Positions 32,673 through 40,253 of a stretch of DNA of 64,000 nt are shown here, in pieces. Both the position numbers and the translations under genes were made by a program. Source of the stretch: Mycolicibacterium setense (GTDB lineage: Bacteria > Actinomycetota > Actinomycetes > Mycobacteriales > Mycobacteriaceae). The first letter of the stretch is position 1, and every line of letters begins with the position of its first letter. The notes under the pieces are model-generated. The model ran no database searches. It was not told the DNA's origin and was given only the letters and a program-made list of their open reading frames with translations. The stretch lies in assembly GCF_000805385.1 (NCBI RefSeq), contig NZ_JTJW01000009.1, positions 62,001 to 126,000 on the forward strand, given 5' to 3'.

Positions 32673-33757
32673 CGGCGCACCGCCGTCGGGTCGACGACTG
32701 TCTCGCACCGCGTCCAGGTCTGCACCACGCGGTCGCCCGGATCGACGATTGTCTCCGGTTCATCGGCCGGTTGGTGGTCGAGCAGTCCGAGCTCACGGCA
32801 GTAGTCGTCGTTGTACACCGTGTCGAAATAGCGCTGCGGTCCGTCGGGGAACACCGCGGCGATCGTGGTGTCCGCCGGGTGGTTTCGCGCTGCCCATCCC
32901 GCGACCAGACCGACCGCGCCGACGCTCCAGCCCCCGCTGGCGTAGTACGTCGACGCCAGCGTCCGGGCCGCCCACACCGCGTCGGCCGGCGCGACCCAGT
33001 GCACCTCGTCGAATGCGGCGTAATCCACGTTTCGGGGATAGATGCTCGAACCGAGACCCCGCATGACGCGCGTCGCGGCAGGTTGACCGAAGATCGTCGA
33101 CCCGATGGTGTCCACCCCGATCAGGCGCATATTGGGGTTGAACTCGCGCAGCACCCGCGCCACCCCGGCCGAATGCCCGCCGGTGCCGACGGAGCAGACC
33201 AGCACGTCGACATGGCCGATCTGGGCATTGAGCTCCAGCGCCAGCGGCCGGTAGGCCTCGACGTTGTCGGGGTTGTTGTACTGGTCCGGGTACCAGGCGT
33301 TCTCGTCAACCGCGAGCAGTTCGGCCACCCGGTCCCGCCGGGCCTGCTGCCAGCCCCCGGTGGGGTGTGGTTCGGTCACCGTCGAAACGTGGGCACCGTA
33401 GGCGGTCAACATGCGCTCGATGATGGGTTCCAGACCGGGATCGGTCACCACCGTCACCGGGTGGTGATAGATCGTCCCCGCGAATGCGAGGCCCAGACCC
33501 AATGTGCCGCTGGTTGATTCGATGATTCGGCCGCCCGGCTTCAGGTCGCCGCGGGCGCGGGCCTGCTCGACCATGTACATGGCGGGCCGGTCCTTCATGC
33601 CGCCGGGGTTGAAACCTTCGAGTTTGGCCCAGAATCCGTGCCCGGCATCGGCGAACGGAGTGGACACCCACAGGGTGGGAGTGTGACCGACCATGGTGTT
33701 GGGACCGCGGTTTCGGCGCAGTACGTGAAATGAACGGGTGGACAGGGCATGGTTCAT
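32669..33757 (-). CDS. cysK2: PLP-dependent cysteine synthase-like enzyme CysK2
   Basis: 362 residues, fold-type II PLP enzyme. Lys55 in NPGGMKDRPA is the Schiff-base lysine. The phosphate-binding loop is GTGGHSAG, and STSGTLGLGLA matches the substrate Thr/Ser loop. CysK2 of Mtb makes S-sulfocysteine from O-phosphoserine and thiosulfate (established knowledge). Assignment as CysK2 rather than CysK1/CysM rests on the lpqS and MFS neighbours, on length, and on its divergence from cysteine synthases in the C-terminal part. The ATG at 33757 is chosen because the longer frame has a non-homologous Arg/Ser-rich lead. Confidence 0.83.
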   Translation of the reverse strand: MNHALSTRSFHVLRRNRGPNTMVGHTPTLWVSTPFADAGHGFWAKLEGFNPGGMKDRPAMYMVEQARARGDLKPGGRIIESTSGTLGLGLAFAGTIYHHPVTVVTDPGLEPIIERMLTAYGAHVSTVTEPHPTGGWQQARRDRVAELLAVDENAWYPDQYNNPDNVEAYRPLALELNAQIGHVDVLVCSVGTGGHSAGVARVLREFNPNMRLIGVDTIGSTIFGQPAATRVMRGLGSSIYPRNVDYAAFDEVHWVAPADAVWAARTLASTYYASGGWSVGAVGLVAGWAARNHPADTTIAAVFPDGPQRYFDTVYNDDYCRELGLLDHQPADEPETIVDPGDRVVQTWTRCETVVDPTAVRR

Positions 33758-33857
33758 CGATTTGCCGTTTCTGTACCTCGGAGCCGCGCTGCGCGCGGCA
33801 ACTGACCTGGACAGCGTTGGGGCAGCCACGCATTGAGCGCAGGCCCCGTGCCCGAGA

Positions 33858-34271
33858 TCAGCGGCGCGCGATACAGATCCGGATCAGAAGTCTTTGGCCG
33901 GCAAGGAGAACACCACGTTGGTCCGGCGGCCCCCGCTGTGACCACACCACGGCGCACCCGCACAGCAGCGCGCAGCCGACGATGAAGCCCACCACCGACA
34001 GCGTGGCGGCAGTGGCGGTGCCCCGTGGCAGCACCGCGGCGGCGAAAGCGTCCGGTGTGTGCGAAGCCGGGCTGTCACCGATGTGCGGGTGGTCCAGCAT
34101 CATCAGTTCGGCGCCGTCGCCGATAGCAGCAGAGACCGCGTGAGGCAGATGCGTCGGGTGATCGTGGTTCGCGGATTGCCACTGGCCGGCAAGGCCGGCG
34201 ACCCACACGGCGATCACCATCATGGCCGCCAGCCGTGACAGTGAAAGCATGCGAGACTCGCGTGACATCAC
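33858..34271 (-). CDS. lpqS: LpqS-family copper-responsive membrane protein
   Basis: 137 residues. It carries an N-terminal hydrophobic segment, a His/Asp-rich exported loop (NHDHPTHLPH and MLDHPHIGD), a second hydrophobic segment, then a tail (QRGPPDQRG ... LLIRICIARR). That tail matches the remembered Mtb LpqS tail (RGPP, then LLTRFCLARR) and is the basis of the call. Unlike the annotated lipoprotein, no lipobox Cys is seen in the first segment. The copper link comes from membership of LpqS and CysK2 in the RicR regulon. I found no RicR-type palindrome in the 79 bp upstream, so control may differ here. Confidence 0.72.
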   Translation of the reverse strand: MMSRESRMLSLSRLAAMMVIAVWVAGLAGQWQSANHDHPTHLPHAVSAAIGDGAELMMLDHPHIGDSPASHTPDAFAAAVLPRGTATAATLSVVGFIVGCALLCGCAVVWSQRGPPDQRGVLLAGQRLLIRICIARR

Positions 34272-34297
34272 GATGTTTCCGATTGTAGCGATACGAA

Positions 34298-34323
34298 ATT
34301 CACGATTCTGGTTGTGCGTGAAT
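34298..34323. promoter_or_regulatory. Inverted repeat in the lpqS upstream region
   Basis: ATTCACG (34298-34304) and CGTGAAT (34317-34323) form a perfect 7-bp inverted repeat with a 12-nt spacer, 26 bp upstream of the lpqS start and just after the end of the copper ATPase gene. It may be an operator for lpqS or a weak terminator of the ATPase operon. The two cannot be told apart from sequence. Confidence 0.4.
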
Positions 34324-34350
34324 CGAATCCAACCCGTGACTCCCCCGCGA

Positions 34351-36567
34351 TCAACGGAATCGCCTCAGCCGCAGACTGTTGCTGACCACGAACACCGAGG
34401 AGAACGCCATGGCGGCGCCGGCCAGCATGGGGTTGAGCAGTCCGGCAGCGGCCAGTGGCAACGCGGCGACGTTGTAGGCGAAGGCCCAGAACAGGTTGCC
34501 CTTGATCGTGGCCAGCGTGCGCCGGGACAGCCGGATGGCGTCGGCGGCCGTCCGCAGATCGCCACGCACCAGAGTCAGGTCACTCGCCTCGATCGCCACG
34601 TCGGTGCCGGTACCCATGGCCAGGCCGAGATCGGCCTGGGCCAGCGCCGCAGCGTCGTTGACGCCGTCACCGACCATGGCCACCACCCGGCCCTCGTCCT
34701 GCAGGCGTTTGATCAGATCGACCTTGTCCTGCGGCATCACCTCGGCGTAAACCCGTTGCACACCAACCTGTTCAGCGATGGTTCGGGCTGCAGCCTCGTT
34801 GTCGCCGGTCAGCATGATCGGCTCCAGGCCGAGGGCACGCAGCTGCTCGATCGCGTCCTTCGAGGTGGGCTTTACCGCGTCCGCGACCACCAGCACCGCG
34901 CGCGCCTGCCCGTCCCAACCCACGGCAATCGCCGTGCTGCCCAGGTTCTGCGCCTCACGCATCGCGGTATCAAGCTCGGGAGGCAACTGCTGTCCCCAGT
35001 CGGCCAGCAACTGGCGCCGTCCCAACACCAGGGCATGGCCGTCGACGACGCCCTGCACCCCGAGGCCCGCCACGTTGGCGAAACCGTCCACCGCGGGCAG
35101 CTCCCCGACCTTTTCGCGGGCGCCCTTGGCAATGGCCCGCGCGATCGGGTGCTCGGAACCGTCCTCGACCGCACCGGCCAGCCGCAGCACCTCGGCGGGA
35201 TCCTCTCCGGCAGCGGTGATCACGTCGAGCAGCGTCATCGCTCCGGTGGTCACCGTCCCGGTCTTGTCCAGCACCACGGTGTCGACGCGGCGGGTGGACT
35301 CCAGCACCTCGGGGCCCTTGATCAGGATGCCGAGCTGAGCACCACGGCCCGTGCCGACCAGCAGCGCCGTCGGAGTGGCCAGGCCCAGCGCACACGGGCA
35401 GGCGATGATCAACACCGCCACCGCTGCGGTGAACGCCGCGGCCACCGATCCGCCGGTTCCCATCCAGAAACCCAGGGTTCCCACCGCGAGCGCGATCACG
35501 ATGGGCACGAAGACTGCGGAAACCTTGTCGGCCAGGCGCTGTGCCTGCGCCTTGCCGGACTGCGCATCCTCGACCAGCCGGGCCATCTGGGCCAGCTGGG
35601 TGTCGGATCCGATTCGCTTGGCCCGCACCACCAGCCGGCCACCCACGTTGACCGTCGCGCCGACGACCTGGTCGCCCGGGCCGACTTCGACCGGCACCGA
35701 TTCGCCGGTGAGCATCGATGCATCCACCGCTGATGCCCCGTCGACGACCTCGCCGTCGGTCGCGATCTTCTCGCCGGGCCGGACCACGAACTCGTCGCCC
35801 ACGACCAGTGACTCGACGGGAACGCGTTGTTCCACACCGTCTCTGAGAACTGCGACATCCTTGGCACCAAGTTCGAGCAACGCACGCAGGGCTGCCCCAG
35901 CACGCCGCTTGGACCGAGCCTCGAAGTACCGGCCGGCCAAGATGAAGGTCGTGACGCCCGCGGCGACTTCGAGGTAGATGTTGCCGGTGCCGTCGGATTG
36001 CGAGATGGACAGCGAGAACGGATGCGTCATACCCGGCATCCCGGCGGTACCCCAGAACAGCGCGTACAGCGACCAGCCGAACGCCGCGATGGTGCCCATC
36101 GAGATGAGCGTGTCCATGGTGGCGGTGCCGTGGCGCAGATTGGTCCAGGCGGCCCGGTGGAACGGCAGCGCGCCCCACACCACGACCGGCGCGGCCAGGG
36201 TCAACGAAAGCCACTGCCAGTTGGTGAACTGCAGTGCCGGGACCATCGCCATCGCGATCACCGGGATGGTCAGCACGGCCGACACGATCAGCCGGGTCCG
36301 CAACGCGGCGGTCGGATCGTCCTCGACGTGGCTCTCGCCCGGTTCGGTGGCGGGCAATTGTGCTGTGTAACCCGCGGTTTCGACGACCTCGATCAACTGC
36401 TCGGGCGTCACCTCACCCGCCACGTCGACGGTGGCCTTCTCGGTCGCGAAATTCACCGTCGCCGTGACGCCGTCAAGGTTGTTGAGCTTGCGCTCGATGC
36501 GTCCGGCACACGAGGCACACGTCATCCCGCCGATCTCCAGTACGACGTGCCCGGTCGCGGTGGTCAC
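34351..36567 (-). CDS. Copper-exporting P1B-type ATPase (CtpV/CopA-like)
   Basis: 738 residues. One N-terminal heavy-metal-binding domain with CASC (Cys17 and Cys20), eight membrane helices, the A-domain TGES motif, CPC in TM6 (IIACPCALGLATP), the DKTGT phosphorylation motif and the hinge GDGVNDAAAL. The YN in TM7 and MAFSSVFVVSNSL in TM8 are the Cu(I)-specific P1B-1 motifs. The GTG start overlaps the stop of the secreted His-rich gene (GTGA). Third gene of the CopZ operon whose promoter holds a CsoR-type box. Confidence 0.93.
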   Translation of the reverse strand: MTTATGHVVLEIGGMTCASCAGRIERKLNNLDGVTATVNFATEKATVDVAGEVTPEQLIEVVETAGYTAQLPATEPGESHVEDDPTAALRTRLIVSAVLTIPVIAMAMVPALQFTNWQWLSLTLAAPVVVWGALPFHRAAWTNLRHGTATMDTLISMGTIAAFGWSLYALFWGTAGMPGMTHPFSLSISQSDGTGNIYLEVAAGVTTFILAGRYFEARSKRRAGAALRALLELGAKDVAVLRDGVEQRVPVESLVVGDEFVVRPGEKIATDGEVVDGASAVDASMLTGESVPVEVGPGDQVVGATVNVGGRLVVRAKRIGSDTQLAQMARLVEDAQSGKAQAQRLADKVSAVFVPIVIALAVGTLGFWMGTGGSVAAAFTAAVAVLIIACPCALGLATPTALLVGTGRGAQLGILIKGPEVLESTRRVDTVVLDKTGTVTTGAMTLLDVITAAGEDPAEVLRLAGAVEDGSEHPIARAIAKGAREKVGELPAVDGFANVAGLGVQGVVDGHALVLGRRQLLADWGQQLPPELDTAMREAQNLGSTAIAVGWDGQARAVLVVADAVKPTSKDAIEQLRALGLEPIMLTGDNEAAARTIAEQVGVQRVYAEVMPQDKVDLIKRLQDEGRVVAMVGDGVNDAAALAQADLGLAMGTGTDVAIEASDLTLVRGDLRTAADAIRLSRRTLATIKGNLFWAFAYNVAALPLAAAGLLNPMLAGAAMAFSSVFVVSNSLRLRRFR

Positions 36568-37391
36568 GGTGCCCCCTCAACGGTGAATTCAGCGGTGTGC
36601 ACCACATCGCGGTGCTTGAAGTCCAGGAACAGCCGGTAGGTGCCGGCACTGGGAAGCGTGGTGTGGAACGCAATCTGCGGACCCGGCGCAGTGGCCGGGT
36701 CGGCCGCGTCGCTCATCGGATGGACGTGCAGATACTCCAGATCCGACGCGCGCACCGCGACCAGGTGCCCGTAGGCGCCCAGGTACGGCTGCAGATCGGT
36801 GACCGGCTTGCCGTCGCGGCTGACCGTGAGCGTCATCTCCGAGGGTTGGCCGGCCTTGGCCACTCCGGCGAGCGTCACGGTGTAGCCGTCGACCATGGCG
36901 GTCCCGGACGGCGCCGGCAGAGGCCGCGGCTCGTACTTGCCGGCAACGGTCATATCGGCTCCCAGGGTGACCGCACGGCCGTCGGCCGGTACGAAATCGG
37001 CGAACACCCGGTAGTCGCCCGGCTCGGTGAGAGCCAGCGGAACGCTCCAGGTGCCGGAATCGTCGAGCACCGGATGCACATGCTGGTAGTCGGCGAGATC
37101 GCGGCGCACCACGATCAGGTGCAGCATCTTCTCGTGACTCTCGACGTACTCGGTCACCGGGGCGCCGGAGCCGTCGACGATGCGGAACCGCAGCGGCACC
37201 GCAGCGCCGGGCGACAGTGCGGTCTCATCGAGTTGAAGCGTGTACTGCGCCCCATGGACGGAACCGTGCCCGGCGCCGTGGCCTTCGGCGGGATCGCCGG
37301 ACGGCATGACCGCAGCGCCGATCCCGAAGGACACGGCGAATACCAGCACCAGTCCGACGACGAACCCGATGAGCTTCTGCGGTGTACTCAT
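36564..37391 (-). CDS. Secreted or anchored His-rich metal-binding protein with internal duplication
   Basis: 275 residues. A membrane anchor or signal sequence spans about residues 7-27, followed by a His-Gly-rich segment (EGHGAGHGSVHG). Two similar domains follow, each with a HVHP motif (ADYQHVHPVLDD and LEYLHVHPMSDA) after a His-Leu strand and before a Gly-x-Tyr-Arg-x-Phe strand, consistent with duplicated cupredoxin/Ig-like domains. I know no characterised homologue. Its place between the CopZ-like chaperone and the Cu ATPase suggests extracytoplasmic copper capture. The ATG at 37391 begins MSTPQKLIGF. Confidence 0.78.
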   Translation of the reverse strand: MSTPQKLIGFVVGLVLVFAVSFGIGAAVMPSGDPAEGHGAGHGSVHGAQYTLQLDETALSPGAAVPLRFRIVDGSGAPVTEYVESHEKMLHLIVVRRDLADYQHVHPVLDDSGTWSVPLALTEPGDYRVFADFVPADGRAVTLGADMTVAGKYEPRPLPAPSGTAMVDGYTVTLAGVAKAGQPSEMTLTVSRDGKPVTDLQPYLGAYGHLVAVRASDLEYLHVHPMSDAADPATAPGPQIAFHTTLPSAGTYRLFLDFKHRDVVHTAEFTVEGAP

Positions 37392-37404
37392 GATCGACCC
37401 CGAC

Positions 37405-37611
37405 TCAACTCGCGACGGCGTAGCCGGCCTCGGCCACCGCGTCACTGATCGCGGCCGGATCGAGCCGGCTCTCGCTGTCGATGGTCACCAGCCCGGAAGC
37501 CAAGTCCACCTCGACGGTGCGCACACCGGGAAGTCCACCGACCTCTTCACGCACCGACGTGGCGCAATGCCCACAGGTCATGCCGATGACGGTCACGGAT
37601 TGGGTACTCAT
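37405..37611 (-). CDS. Copper chaperone CopZ-like HMA protein
   Basis: 68 residues, a single heavy-metal-associated domain. Metal site GMTCGHC near the N-terminus, ferredoxin-like beta-alpha-beta-beta-alpha-beta pattern, ending EAGYAVAS. Delivers Cu(I) to the ATPase N-domain, whose site is GMTCASC. First gene of the minus-strand copper operon; the divergent two-component system lies on the other side of a palindromic box. An upstream GGAGGAAA tract serves as a ribosome-binding site. Confidence 0.92.
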   Translation of the reverse strand: MSTQSVTVIGMTCGHCATSVREEVGGLPGVRTVEVDLASGLVTIDSESRLDPAAISDAVAEAGYAVAS

Positions 37612-37651
37612 GAAATTTCCTCCTGGAGCGAGCTCGTAGTCGATTCATACT

Positions 37652-37668
37652 ATACCCCCCTAGGGTAT
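37652..37668. promoter_or_regulatory. CsoR/RicR-type copper operator
   Basis: ATACCC (37652-37657), 5-nt spacer, GGGTAT (37663-37668): perfect inverted repeat of the C/G-centred type bound by CsoR-family copper repressors. A second overlapping repeat, TTCATAC (37644-37650) and GTATGAA (37665-37671), surrounds it. The box sits in the 99 bp between the copZ-like gene and the divergent response-regulator gene and could control both. No csoR-family gene lies in this window. Confidence 0.72.
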
Positions 37669-37710
37669 GAAATGCATGGCTCCCCCGGTCCTCTCCTGCA
37701 CTATGGGCTG

Positions 37711-38427
37711 ATGGAGCACAATCCGGGCGGCTACCGGGCCCTGGTAGTCGACGACGAAGCCCCGCTCGCCGAGGTGATCGCGAGCTACCTCACCCGCGAC
37801 CAGTTCGAGGTCACCATCGCCCGCGACGGGACAGAGGCACTGCGGCTGGCCCGCGAGGTCGACCCGGACGTGGTCGTCCTCGACCTCGGCCTGCCCGGCA
37901 TCGACGGTGTGGAAGTCTGCCGGTCGCTGCGCACGTTCTCCGACGCCTACGTGGTGATGCTGACCGCCCGCGACACCGAGATGGACACCATCGTCGGACT
38001 GTCGGTGGGCGCCGACGACTACATGACAAAACCGTTCAGTCCACGCGAGCTGGTGGCCAGGGTCCGGGCGATGCTGCGCCGGCCGCGCGTCTCCTCCCCC
38101 ACGGTGACCGACGGCCGAGTGTTCGGGGCGCTGCGCATCGACGTCGACGGACGCCAGGTCTTCCTCGACAGTGAGCCGATCATGCTGACGCGTACCGAGT
38201 TCGATGTGCTCGCCGCCCTCTCGGCGCGTCCCGGAGTGGCGCTCAGTCGGCGTCAGATACTCGAATCTGTCTGGGAGACCCACTATGTCGGAAACGAACA
38301 TCTCGTCGACGTCCATATCGGTCACCTCCGCCGCAAACTGGGCGACGATCCCGCCGACCCGATGTACGTGATCACCGTGCGCGGCGTCGGATACCGCATG
38401 GGCACCGGGCAGGACAGCCGGCGATGA
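37711..38427 (+). CDS. OmpR-family response regulator of a copper-linked two-component system
   Basis: 238 residues. Receiver domain with VVDDEAPL, phosphoacceptor Asp in VVVLDLGLPGIDG, and TARD and DDYMTKPFS. The C-terminal winged helix contains LTRTEFDVLAALSARPG and ends ITVRGVGYRMG. Start ATG at 37711. Forms a 4-bp overlap with the kinase gene. Head-to-head arrangement with the Cu efflux operon and the shared box suggest it belongs to the copper response, though target genes are not shown. Longer upstream reading has no domain character. Confidence 0.88.
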   Translation: MEHNPGGYRALVVDDEAPLAEVIASYLTRDQFEVTIARDGTEALRLAREVDPDVVVLDLGLPGIDGVEVCRSLRTFSDAYVVMLTARDTEMDTIVGLSVGADDYMTKPFSPRELVARVRAMLRRPRVSSPTVTDGRVFGALRIDVDGRQVFLDSEPIMLTRTEFDVLAALSARPGVALSRRQILESVWETHYVGNEHLVDVHIGHLRRKLGDDPADPMYVITVRGVGYRMGTGQDSRR

Positions 38428-39512
38428 GCGTGGGTTTGCGTACTCGACTGCTGTCGGCTCAGGCCCTGGTGCTGCTGGCCGGTGCGGGCACCACCGGACT
38501 GGTGGCCGCCGTCGTCGGGCCGCCACTGTTCCGCGAACATCTCCACCGCGCAGGGGTCTCCGGTGATTCGGCCGAGCAGATGCACGCCGAGGAGGCCTAC
38601 GTCTACGCCACGGCGATCTCGATCGGCGTCGCGTCGTGTGTCGCGATACTTGCCGCCCTCATCGTCACCTGGTACTTCGGCAGGCGCCTGCAGCGGTCGC
38701 TGACCCAGGTGTCCCAGGCCGCCACGGCCATCGCCGACGGCCGCTTCGACTCCCGAGTACCGCCGGCCCATCTGGGCGACGAATTCGACTCCCTGGAAAG
38801 CTCTTTCAATCAGATGGCCGGGAGATTGGCGGCCGTCGACGCCGGCCGCCGCAGGTTGTTCAGCGATCTTGCCCATGAGATCCGCACTCCGATTTCGGTG
38901 TTGGAGGCCTACTTCGAGGCGATCGAAGACGGGGTGAGAACCCTTGACCCCGACACGGTTTCGATGCTGCGCCAGCAGACCCACCGGCTGGTCCGATTCG
39001 CGGGCGACGCGGCCGCCCTGGCCAAGGCCGAGGAAAGCCCGGACACGGTCACCCCGGCGGCGGTGGCGCCGCACACCGTGGTGGGCGCCGCCGTGGCCGC
39101 AGCCCAGGACCGGTTCGACGACAAGGGCGTCACACTGAGCTGGCGGGCAGACCAGGATCTGCCGCCGCTGTGGGCCGATCCGCACCGGCTGGCTCAGATC
39201 CTGGGCAACCTGCTCGACAATGCGCTGCGGCACACCCCGGCCGGGGGCCGGGTGACGATCGAGGCCACGGCCGGCCCGGACACCAGCGTCACCCTGAGGG
39301 TGGCCGATACCGGGGAGGGCATCCCTGCCGAGCACCTGTCCCATGTCTTCGAGCGGTTCTACCGGGCCGACTCGGCCCGCGACCGCGACCACGGCGGATC
39401 CGGCATCGGGTTGGCGATCGTGAAGGCCTTGGTCGAGGCCCACCGCGGCCGCATCAGCGCAGCCAGTTCGGAGTCCGGGACCACCTTCACGATCGTCCTG
39501 CCGACCGGTTAG
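38424..39512 (+). CDS. Sensor histidine kinase, partner of the copper-linked regulator
   Basis: 362 residues. Two membrane helices enclose a short extracytoplasmic loop that contains REHLHRAG and EQMHAEEAY, His and Met residues that could bind a metal ion. A HAMP-like linker and HisKA domain follow (FSDLAHEIRTPISVLEAY, phosphoacceptor His), then HATPase_c with NLLDNALRHTP, DTGEGIP and GSGIGLAIV. Its end overlaps the convergent DUF305 gene by 4 bp. The small sensor loop limits ligand choice, and copper or another soft metal is an inference from neighbours. Confidence 0.87.
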   Translation: MSVGLRTRLLSAQALVLLAGAGTTGLVAAVVGPPLFREHLHRAGVSGDSAEQMHAEEAYVYATAISIGVASCVAILAALIVTWYFGRRLQRSLTQVSQAATAIADGRFDSRVPPAHLGDEFDSLESSFNQMAGRLAAVDAGRRRLFSDLAHEIRTPISVLEAYFEAIEDGVRTLDPDTVSMLRQQTHRLVRFAGDAAALAKAEESPDTVTPAAVAPHTVVGAAVAAAQDRFDDKGVTLSWRADQDLPPLWADPHRLAQILGNLLDNALRHTPAGGRVTIEATAGPDTSVTLRVADTGEGIPAEHLSHVFERFYRADSARDRDHGGSGIGLAIVKALVEAHRGRISAASSESGTTFTIVLPTG

Positions 39513-40180
39513 AGCGAGCCCAAGATCTGGCGCATGGTGTCGATCTCCTGCTGCTGGGTTTTCACGATGGTTCGGGCCATCTCAACCGCAGCCGGGTACT
39601 GACCGTCCTCGATTTCGTCCTGGGCCATCGTGATCGCGCCCTCGTGGTGAGCGATCATGTGCGTCAGGTACAGCTTGGCGGCTTCGGCGCCCTGGGCATT
39701 GCGGAGCGCGGTCATATCGGCGTCCGACACCATGCCCTGCATGGCGGGCATGTCACCCTGGCCCATGTTCCCGTGGCCCATATCGCCGTGACCCATGTCG
39801 CCGCCGCCCTGCTGCGGCATCGGTGGCATCGGCGGGTTTCCCCACTGCTTCAGCCAGCCCTGCATCTGCTCGATCTCCGGGGCCTGAGCACCCTTGATCT
39901 GGCCGGCCAGCTCGGTCACTCGCGGATCGATGCCCTGCTTGGCCAGCAGTACGTCACTCATCTCGACTGCCTGCTGATGGTGCGGAATCATGTGCTGGGC
40001 GAACATCACATCGGCATCGTTGTGCGCCTCGTTGCTGACCGGCGAGCCGGCGGCCGCCGAGGTGGTCGTGCTCTTGGTCATTTCCAGATCGGCGGTCCGG
40101 TCTGCCTGGTCATTGCTACAGCCTGCCACCAAGGCCGCCGCGACCGCCGCGCCGGCACTCAGCATCATCAGTTTCGTCAT
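39509..40180 (-). CDS. DUF305 lipoprotein with Met/His-rich insert
   Basis: 223-residue lipoprotein: the signal sequence ends in lipobox LVAGC with Cys21. DUF305 features are two HMxxHH-type motifs, HMIPHH (63-68) and HMIAHH (174-179), each followed by a helix. Between them, residues 128-150 form a Met/Gly/His-rich segment (GDMGHGDMGHGNMGQGDM). Such Met-rich stretches bind Cu(I) in exported proteins of other bacteria. Likely extracytoplasmic copper binding. Placed downstream of, but opposite to, the two-component system. Confidence 0.86.
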   Translation of the reverse strand: MTKLMMLSAGAAVAAALVAGCSNDQADRTADLEMTKSTTTSAAAGSPVSNEAHNDADVMFAQHMIPHHQQAVEMSDVLLAKQGIDPRVTELAGQIKGAQAPEIEQMQGWLKQWGNPPMPPMPQQGGGDMGHGDMGHGNMGQGDMPAMQGMVSDADMTALRNAQGAEAAKLYLTHMIAHHEGAITMAQDEIEDGQYPAAVEMARTIVKTQQQEIDTMRQILGSL

Positions 40181-40253
40181 GTCTCAAGGGTGCCGAGACT
40201 CGATGTGGCTGCACTAGTGGTTCGATGAAGATTCGACAAAGCTCGCCAGACCG

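Noticed and set aside
34272..34350. Search for a RicR-type TACCC...GGGTA box upstream of lpqS
   Set aside because: No such palindrome is present in this interval, so no RicR site is reported; a site inside the ATPase gene was not excluded.
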